Assembly (NCBI GenBank): GCA_002841115.1
Contig: PHEC01000008.1
Coordinates: 1-39,978, forward strand
Reading direction: 5' to 3'
From: Alphaproteobacteria bacterium HGW-Alphaproteobacteria-6
GTDB lineage: Bacteria > Pseudomonadota > Alphaproteobacteria > Rhodobacterales > Rhodobacteraceae
Length of the DNA stretch: 39,978 nucleotides
The translations under genes and the position numbers were made by a program. Positions within the stretch are counted from its first letter, which is position 1, and the number at the start of each line of letters is the position of its first letter. This document shows, in pieces, positions 35,451-39,978 of this stretch. The notes beneath the pieces are model-generated. The model did not search any database. It had not been told where the DNA came from and saw nothing but the letters and a program-made list of their open reading frames with translations.

Positions 35451-36250
35451 TCGACTTTCCCCCATTTCCTCTGAGCCTCCCTGGTCGTAATCTCGCCAAA
35501 GCGGGTCACGATGGCATCCCTTCCGGCTGCGAGAAACGCCATGGCCGCATCAATACTCGTCCCGGCTGGCTTACCTTTGAATGTCAGCGACAGACGAAAG
35601 GCGCGCTGCTTTCCGTCTGCGGTCAGGACCGACTGGATCTGATGACTGAGACGAGCGAACGGTTTTGCATCTGCACCTTTAATCACTTCGTTGAAGCTCG
35701 TGTTCAGTGCCTCAACTTCGAACGCCCCGCCATTCCACAATTTGAACCAATCCCCCGCATCGGAGAAGCTCTCGACCGGGATGATATTGATGTAAGCGAC
35801 TTCGGCCTGGTTGATGTCCATTCGATATGCAAAATCGGATTCGAAGTGAGTACCAAGCTTCTTGACACTTGCTTCGAAAGTCTTCGCGAGCCCCTCGAAA
35901 CGCGGATATGGCCGAGTATTCGGTTCCCGCCGCCAGTTTGTTAGGAAGCGGTCAGGTTGAAACTGGATTAGATGATTTTCGTCGTCAGACAGGAACCAAA
36001 GGCGACTACCAACTGGAAATGCACCAATTTGGATGCGCGGTCCGACCTGAGCGCTGACGCCGCCAAATGTCTCGAACTGCGGCTCGAGAGCAGGCAACTC
36101 CTGAACCTTCGGAAACTCCGCCCGGAACAGGTCCCAAACCTTCATGGAGTGGACTGACGCGTAGCCTGGCACAGGCGCGAACTGCACGCCAAGGACCACC
36201 TCGTCCAGAGGCGGGTTGGTGAAGTCCGGCAGGTGGTCAGGTCGGCGCAT
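35447..36250 (-). CDS. TIGR04255 family protein
   Basis: First gene of the island cassette. 267 aa from ATG 36250, with AGAGGG 6 nt upstream. The N-terminus LPDFTNPPLDEVVLGVQF (residues 7-24) is the hallmark of TIGR04255, a sporadically distributed family of about 250-270 aa with no established activity. Later segments GPRIQIGAFPVGSRLWFLSDD and DFAYRMDINQAEVAYINIIP fit the family's beta-rich plan. No nuclease or NTPase motif is visible. Sporadic distribution plus a tRNA-borne location is typical of cargo for defence or inter-bacterial conflict, but that is inference. Confidence 0.88.
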   Translation of the reverse strand: MRRPDHLPDFTNPPLDEVVLGVQFAPVPGYASVHSMKVWDLFRAEFPKVQELPALEPQFETFGGVSAQVGPRIQIGAFPVGSRLWFLSDDENHLIQFQPDRFLTNWRREPNTRPYPRFEGLAKTFEASVKKLGTHFESDFAYRMDINQAEVAYINIIPVESFSDAGDWFKLWNGGAFEVEALNTSFNEVIKGADAKPFARLSHQIQSVLTADGKQRAFRLSLTFKGKPAGTSIDAAMAFLAAGRDAIVTRFGEITTREAQRKWGKVE

Positions 36251-36393
36251 GAAATCCCTCTCGGAATCTTTGTAACCAAGGCAGATTCGTGAAGCCAGCG
36301 ATAACTGCGGCTTATAACGAAAAATGCTTGACTCTCCCTTCCATGTGAGTCCGCGAACCCGACTCGACAATGCCGTCCCGCTTCACATGTTGA

Positions 36394-36445
36394 GGATGGT
36401 GCCGCACGAGGGATTCGAACCCCCGACCCCATCATTACGAATGAT
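36394..36445 (-). repeat. right attachment repeat within intact tRNA-Thr
   Basis: 52 bp identical to 34346-34397. It covers the 3' half of the complete tRNA-Thr gene plus 3 bp of its 3' flank. Identity breaks at the anticodon stem on one side and 3 bp after CCA on the other, so crossover must lie between. Confidence 0.88.
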
Positions 36446-36472
36446 GTGCTCTACCAACTGAGCTAGTGCGGC
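36397..36472 (-). tRNA. tRNA-Thr(CGT)
   Basis: Minus-strand tRNA of 76 nt including encoded CCA (36397-36399). Acceptor GCCGCAC (36472-36466) pairs with GTGCGGC (36407-36401), discriminator A. The D-arm has AGCTCAGTTGGTAGAGC, the anticodon stem CATCA/TGATG encloses loop TTCGTAA, so the anticodon is CGT (reads ACG, Thr), and the T-loop is GGTTCGAATCC. It is the integration target of the adjacent island, and its own transcription runs straight into the island genes. Confidence 0.95.
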
Positions 36473-36485
36473 CTGCCGCGCACCG

Positions 36486-36512
36486 TTTAGACGCTTGCAA
36501 AGACTCGCACAA
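36486..36512 (-). promoter_or_regulatory. candidate tRNA-Thr promoter
   Basis: On the minus strand TTGTGC (36507-36512), 15 bp, TCTAAA (36486-36491) lie 13 bp before the tRNA 5' end. The spacer is short, but position and hexamers fit. Read-through from here would also transcribe the three island genes. Confidence 0.45.
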
Positions 36513-36528
36513 GGGGCGGATTGTGCGA
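36505..36528. repeat. inverted repeat over the tRNA-Thr promoter
   Basis: TCGCACAA (36505-36512) and TTGTGCGA (36521-36528) are perfect 8-bp complements, 8 bp apart. It could be the terminator hairpin of the upstream minus-strand SGNH gene (followed by GTCTTT) and it covers the presumed -35 of the tRNA. Confidence 0.45.
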
Positions 36529-36574
36529 CAGGCCGGGTTTGCCGGCGTCGCCCGCGCCGCGCTCGGGGCCGGTG

Positions 36575-37342
36575 TCAGGGTGCGACGGGGCGGCCGCCCG
36601 GGTCCGTGCCGCCCTGATTTGGGCACGGGATGCCGGCGGATCGCGCGGCGACCGATAGGATCGGCGCAAGGACCAGCGCCGCCTCGGCCTCGGGCTTCGG
36701 ATGCACGCCGTCGCGCATCCGGTCCCGTCCGGCGCCCAGCCAGCGCGCCCGCCCGTCGACCAGCCCGAGGTCAAGCGCCTCGGCCAGCCGGTGGTAATCG
36801 GCGTAGTGACGCTCCAGCAGCGGCCGCTTCAGCCTTTGCAGGCCGGTCACCGGATTGGTGGTGAAAAGCACGATGCCGATCCGGGGATTGGCGGCGCGCA
36901 GCGTGGCGACGATGGCGCCGGTGTGCTCGGCTGCGGCCTTGCGCCCGGTCCCGTCCAGCAGGTCGGCGTCGTTGATCGCGAATTCGATGATGGCAAGGTC
37001 GGGCGGCGGGCCTGCCATTGTCGCCACCGCACTGCGTCCCCAGGCCGCGTTGGCGCCGGCGCGGGTCAGTCGTTGCAGCGTGACCACCCGGCCCGAACAG
37101 GCCTGCAACGCCTCGACCAGGGCCTCGGGCCAGATGGCGTTGCGGGTCAGGCTGGTGCCGATGACGGCGATCGTCACCGGCCCGGGGGCAAGCGGCGGTC
37201 GCGCCGCAAGACGGTCGCGCGGCGGCCCGTCCGGAATGCCGGTGCTGGCCACGCCGACCAGCATCCCCGCCGCCACCGCCACCGCGCCCGCCAGCACCGC
37301 GATCCACCGTCGAACCCGGATCCGGCCGCCCCGGCCCGGCAT
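36575..37342 (-). CDS. SGNH/GDSL-type hydrolase, membrane-anchored
   Basis: Predicted extracytoplasmic esterase or glycan deacylase. 255 aa; an Arg-rich N-terminus and one hydrophobic segment (about 13-33) serve as signal anchor. Blocks of the SGNH family are in order: nucleophile S64 in AVIGTSLTRNAIWPEAL, block II-like GANAAWG, block III AINDADLL, and the Asp-His pair in RMRDGVHPKPEAEAAL. The acyltransferase gene ends 3 bp upstream, so the two are one unit, pairing an O-acetyl-adding and an ester-cleaving enzyme. Substrate is probably an exported polysaccharide. Confidence 0.87.
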   Translation of the reverse strand: MPGRGGRIRVRRWIAVLAGAVAVAAGMLVGVASTGIPDGPPRDRLAARPPLAPGPVTIAVIGTSLTRNAIWPEALVEALQACSGRVVTLQRLTRAGANAAWGRSAVATMAGPPPDLAIIEFAINDADLLDGTGRKAAAEHTGAIVATLRAANPRIGIVLFTTNPVTGLQRLKRPLLERHYADYHRLAEALDLGLVDGRARWLGAGRDRMRDGVHPKPEAEAALVLAPILSVAARSAGIPCPNQGGTDPGGRPVAP

Positions 37343-37345
37343 CGC

Positions 37346-37855
37346 TCAGGCCAGGCCCTGTTCGGCCAGCGCGCTTTCGGTCGCATCGGCGGTCAGGAAG
37401 CGGCCATAGGGCCCGACCTCGATATCCGAGCGGATGACCCGCGCCGGATTGCCGGCGACGATCGAACGCGGCGGCACCGAACGGGTCACCACCGAGCCCG
37501 CGCCGATGACGCAGTTGTCGCCGATCTCGACCCCCGGCAGGATCAGGCTGCGCCCGCCGACAAAGCAGTTGGCGCCGATCCTGGTGTGCAGATAAAGCCC
37601 GCGGGTGCGGTCATGGGTCAGGATGCGGCTGTCGAAGGCGACATAGGAATGGGGGCCGACATGGACGCCGGCCGGAAAGGTGCGATCGAACGCCGCGGAA
37701 AGCGAGAATTGTGCGGTCGGATGGATATCCATGCCCCAGACCCGCCGGTAGAGGACGCGCTTGAGGGCGACCAGCAGGTTGCGCAGCCCGCCGAGACGGT
37801 TCAGCCCGCGCTTGCGGGCCTTTTTCGTCGGCGTTGTCGCCGTCCCATCCGCCAT
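37346..37855 (-). CDS. hexapeptide-repeat acyltransferase
   Basis: Left-handed beta-helix acyltransferase, 169 aa from ATG 37855. The open frame runs much further upstream but with non-family sequence; the ribosome site at this ATG is weak, so the start is uncertain. A short basic lead (KKARKRGLNRLGGLRN) precedes hexapeptide turns such as IHPTAQFSLSAAF, GVHVGPHSYV, RIGANCFVGGRSLILPGVEIGDNCVIGAGSVVT and the end VAGNPARVIR, all characteristic of serine-acetyltransferase-like enzymes acting on sugars. It is paired with the SGNH hydrolase and divergent from the polymerase/ligase gene, so a surface-glycan role is likely. Confidence 0.87.
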   Translation of the reverse strand: MADGTATTPTKKARKRGLNRLGGLRNLLVALKRVLYRRVWGMDIHPTAQFSLSAAFDRTFPAGVHVGPHSYVAFDSRILTHDRTRGLYLHTRIGANCFVGGRSLILPGVEIGDNCVIGAGSVVTRSVPPRSIVAGNPARVIRSDIEVGPYGRFLTADATESALAEQGLA

Positions 37856-38219
37856 GCAATGCCCCGCCGTTGCGCCTTCAGCCCCGGCCTTGACCCGGCC
37901 GGCCTGTCCGGCGCCGCGATTGCCGCGCCCCTGTGGCCGACTGGATACGCCCATGCCGCAGCCCGGATCAAGCCCGATGCTTCGCAGCCGCGCGCCGGCG
38001 GGCCGGGTTTGTCCAGCCGGCGGTGACATCGGCCGGCGATTGCGCCGTTCGTGGCGCGGGGGCGGACAATCGCCGCCTTCGCGCGGGTCTGTTCGCGGTC
38101 CGGGGTGGTGGACGATACATTGGCCCCGAAGCGGCGGTTCCGGCTCGCATCCAGCGGGCAATGCCATTATAACCCACGCGGGGCCTGCCCCGTTTCGCCA
38201 GATTGCGTGAACTCCCGCC
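37856..38219. other. 364-bp intergenic region between divergent glycan genes
   Basis: No credible gene: frames here are open only because of high GC and do not resemble families. It must hold promoters for the minus-strand acyltransferase and the plus-strand ligase-like gene. A -10-like TATAAC (38168-38173) faces the latter about 47 bp before its start but lacks a clear -35. No strong repeats or hairpins stand out. Confidence 0.5.
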
Positions 38220-39978
38220 GTGACCGATGCCCGTGCCATCCCCGTTTCAGGCCAGCCCTCGGCCGTCATCGCCGCCGGCCGTGCCCTTGCCGGCCGGATT
38301 GCCCTGCCCGGGCTGGTCTGGCTTTACCTGCTGACGGTGATCCTGCCGATCGGCTTCAATGTCGGCAGCCTGGCGATGACGCTGCTGCGGCTCTTGCTGC
38401 TGATCGTGGTGGTTCCGCTGACCTTCAAGCTGCTGGCGGGGCGCTATGGCAGGCTGTTGCTGGTCGATATCCTGTTCTTTCTTCACATGGGCTGGGCGAC
38501 CGTCGCGCTGGCGGTGAACAATCCCAACCGCGTCGTCGAGAATATCGGCTCGACCGCGGTCGAGTTTCTCGGCGGCTATCTGGTGGCCCGCGCCTGCATC
38601 CGCACGCCCGAGGCCTTTGCGGCGCTGATCCGCGCGCTGCTGCTGCTGGTGGTCCTGACCCTGCCCTTCGCCATCGTCGAATCGCAAAACGGCCATGCGG
38701 TCCTGCCGGCGTTGATCGAGAAAGTGCCGGGCCTGACCTCGGTTCCACAGACGGCCATGGACAAGCGCATGGGGCTGGAGCGGGCGCAGGTGGTCTTTGC
38801 CCATCCGATCCACTACGGCATCTTCTGTTCGGTGGTGCTGTCGCTGGTCTTCGTCGGCCTCAAGGACATCATGTCGCCGGGTGCCCGGTTTCTGGGGGCC
38901 GGCGCGATCGGGCTGGCGGTGTTCCTGTCGCTTTCCAGTGGCGCGCTTCTGGCCTATCTGCTGCAACTCGGGTTGATCGTCTGGGCCTTCATCTTCCGCA
39001 AGGTCGAGAAACGCTGGTGGCTGCTCTTCGGGCTATTTGCGCTGATGTATGTGGTGATCGACCTTCTGTCGAACCGCACGCCGATCAAGGTCTTCATGAG
39101 CTATGCGACCTTCTCGGCCCATAACGCCTACTGGCGCAGCATCATCTTCGACTGGGGCATGCGCAACGTCTGGGCCAATCCGGTGTTCGGGCTTGGCCTG
39201 AACAACTGGGTGCGCCCCCACTACATGTCCAGCGGCAGCATGGACAACTTCTGGCTGGTCATGGCGGTCCGCTACGGGATTCCGGGCTTTGTGCTGATCG
39301 CGCTCGGCTATGCGGCCGGGCTGTGGCGGGTCGCCCGACGCAAGTTCGCCCCGGGCGGGGTGCTGTCGCAGATGCGGCTTGCCTGGATGATCACCTTCAT
39401 CGGTCTCAGCTTTTCGCTGTCGACGGTGCATGTCTGGACGGCGATCTATTCCTTTGTCTTCTTCCTCTTCGGGGCCGGGCTCTGGCTGGTCTATGCCGAG
39501 GATGGCGACAATGGGCAGGATGCTGCACCCGCCCCGGCCGGCGGCCGCCAGCGGCTGGCGTTCAGCCGTTCCGCCGCCGATCGCGCAGCGCGCGGCCCGC
39601 GCGCCGCCGAAGGCGCGGCACGCCGGGGGCAGGCGCACGAAGCGCCCCGCCGAATGCAGACGCAGCATGTACCCGCCCGGATCGAGGAACAGCCGCACGT
39701 CGCCCTCCTCCCCGGCGGCGGGCGCGGCGAGTTCGATCCCCATATGGTCGAGCAGCGGCGTCAGCAGGCTCGTCACGGGCGGATTGCGCGGATCGCCGAG
39801 CGCATGGACCGGCGGCCAGCTCGACAGCGCGTCGGCCAAGATCACGGCCTTGCCGCCGCCGCGCAGATGCGTGTCGATCCGTACCATGTCCTGCGGCGGC
39901 AGCGCGCGCGGGTGGGCCAGGAACAACACGGCGCCGCGCGGCACGCCGCCTTCGAGCGTGTCGACGAGGCGCAGGTCC
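38220..39978 (+). CDS. O-antigen ligase/polymerase-like membrane protein, 3' end abnormal
   Basis: Predicted inner-membrane polysaccharide ligase or polymerase (Wzy/WaaL-like). Starts at GTG 38220, the first start after an in-frame stop at 38208. About ten membrane helices run to residue 430 or so, with the large periplasmic loop containing KVFMSYATFSAHNAYW and NPVFGLGLNNWVRPHY, the conserved H-N and G-x-G-N texts of the family. The frame does not stop: from about 39570 (residue 450) it continues to the window end antisense through a different gene. True protein sequence therefore probably ends, or the assembly changes, near 39560-39570. Confidence 0.75.
   Translation, partial: MTDARAIPVSGQPSAVIAAGRALAGRIALPGLVWLYLLTVILPIGFNVGSLAMTLLRLLLLIVVVPLTFKLLAGRYGRLLLVDILFFLHMGWATVALAVNNPNRVVENIGSTAVEFLGGYLVARACIRTPEAFAALIRALLLLVVLTLPFAIVESQNGHAVLPALIEKVPGLTSVPQTAMDKRMGLERAQVVFAHPIHYGIFCSVVLSLVFVGLKDIMSPGARFLGAGAIGLAVFLSLSSGALLAYLLQLGLIVWAFIFRKVEKRWWLLFGLFALMYVVIDLLSNRTPIKVFMSYATFSAHNAYWRSIIFDWGMRNVWANPVFGLGLNNWVRPHYMSSGSMDNFWLVMAVRYGIPGFVLIALGYAAGLWRVARRKFAPGGVLSQMRLAWMITFIGLSFSLSTVHVWTAIYSFVFFLFGAGLWLVYAEDGDNGQDAAPAPAGGRQRLAFSRSAADRAARGPRAAEGAARRGQAHEAPRRMQTQHVPARIEEQPHVALLPGGGRGEFDPHMVEQRRQQARHGRIARIAERMDRRPARQRVGQDHGLAAAAQMRVDPYHVLRRQRARVGQEQHGAARHAAFERVDEAQV
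39570..39978 (-). CDS. fragment of a GldG-like / ABC-auxiliary protein
   Basis: On the minus strand the last 409 bp encode coherent protein: LEGGVPRGAVLFLAHPRALPP, GGGKAVILADALSSWPPVHALGDPRNPP, LLTPLLDHMGIELAAP and LRLHSAGRFVRLPPACRAFGG. This resembles the soluble domain of GldG-type proteins (ABC-transporter auxiliary component). Protein-like sequence ends abruptly near 39570, where the frame passes into the antisense of the ligase-like gene. The 5' end lies outside the window. Both ends are thus missing. It is a true fragment or a foreign piece joined by assembly. Confidence 0.5.

Larger units (their letters stand above)
34346..36445. mobile_element. mini genomic island in tRNA-Thr(CGT), no recombinase
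   Basis: Two identical 52-bp direct repeats (34346-34397 and 36394-36445, exactly 2048 bp apart) delimit about 2.0 kb of lower-GC DNA. The repeat is the 3' half of tRNA-Thr(CGT) plus 3 bp; the right copy is part of the intact tRNA, and the left copy is the displaced 3' end. This is the layout left by site-specific integration into a tRNA gene. Inside are three minus-strand genes and nothing resembling an integrase, excisionase or transposase. It is either a remnant of a larger element or a minimal island moved in trans. Confidence 0.8.

Noticed and set aside
39033-39569. Extension of the minus-strand GldG-like frame to 39033
   Set aside because: Beyond about 39570 the translation is the antisense of a well-supported membrane protein and no longer protein-like.

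Overview
The window is GC-rich (roughly two-thirds G+C by eye), densely packed chromosomal DNA from an alphaproteobacterium, most likely of the Rhodobacterales (Rhodobacteraceae/Paracoccaceae). The strongest marker is the regB / senC-regA-hvrA redox-signalling locus (18617-21790), with ahcY 2.4 kb further on. A BoxB/BoxA/BoxR aerobic benzoyl-CoA cluster and hslVU, addAB and hemD-mitofilin-hemY neighbourhoods agree with this. The assignment rests on gene content and order; no rRNA is present.

Layout. 1-3597 (+): the end of a box cluster for aerobic benzoate degradation: 3' part of boxB, a 52-aa Cys-rich protein, boxA and the BoxR-type regulator. 3614-8128 (-): an alpha/beta-hydrolase lipoprotein, hslU, a membrane protein overlapping both hsl genes, hslV and trxA. 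8239-16822 (-): one tightly overlapped run tsaE-amgK-murU-addB-addA (tRNA t6A modification, cell-wall sugar recycling, double-strand break repair). 16882-18489 (-): a PAS-domain membrane protein with no kinase domain. 18617-21790: regB diverging from senC-regA-hvrA, global redox and photosynthesis control. 21817-26767: an HD hydrolase, a small exported protein, a membrane acyltransferase, ahcY, then an outer-membrane beta-barrel behind a perfect FNR-type box. 26944-27285: a DUF2853 protein, followed by a probable small RNA with a strong terminator. 27570-30314 (-): EVE, YciI, gpsA and tsaD. 30391-34121 (+): hemD, mitofilin-like, hemY-like.

The most unusual region is 34346-36445. A 52-bp direct repeat, the 3' half of tRNA-Thr(CGT), brackets about 2 kb of visibly lower-GC DNA next to the intact tRNA gene. 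It carries only three co-directional, overlapping or abutting genes (a TIGR04255-family protein, a WDGY-motif protein and a third small protein) and no recombinase. It looks like a minimal tRNA-targeted island carrying a compact system of unknown function, plausibly defence or conflict related.

The right end (36575-39978) holds envelope-polysaccharide genes: SGNH hydrolase, hexapeptide acyltransferase and an O-antigen-ligase-like protein. The ligase frame never stops; from about 39570 it runs antisense through a fragment of a different gene. This suggests a recombination scar or a chimeric assembly join.
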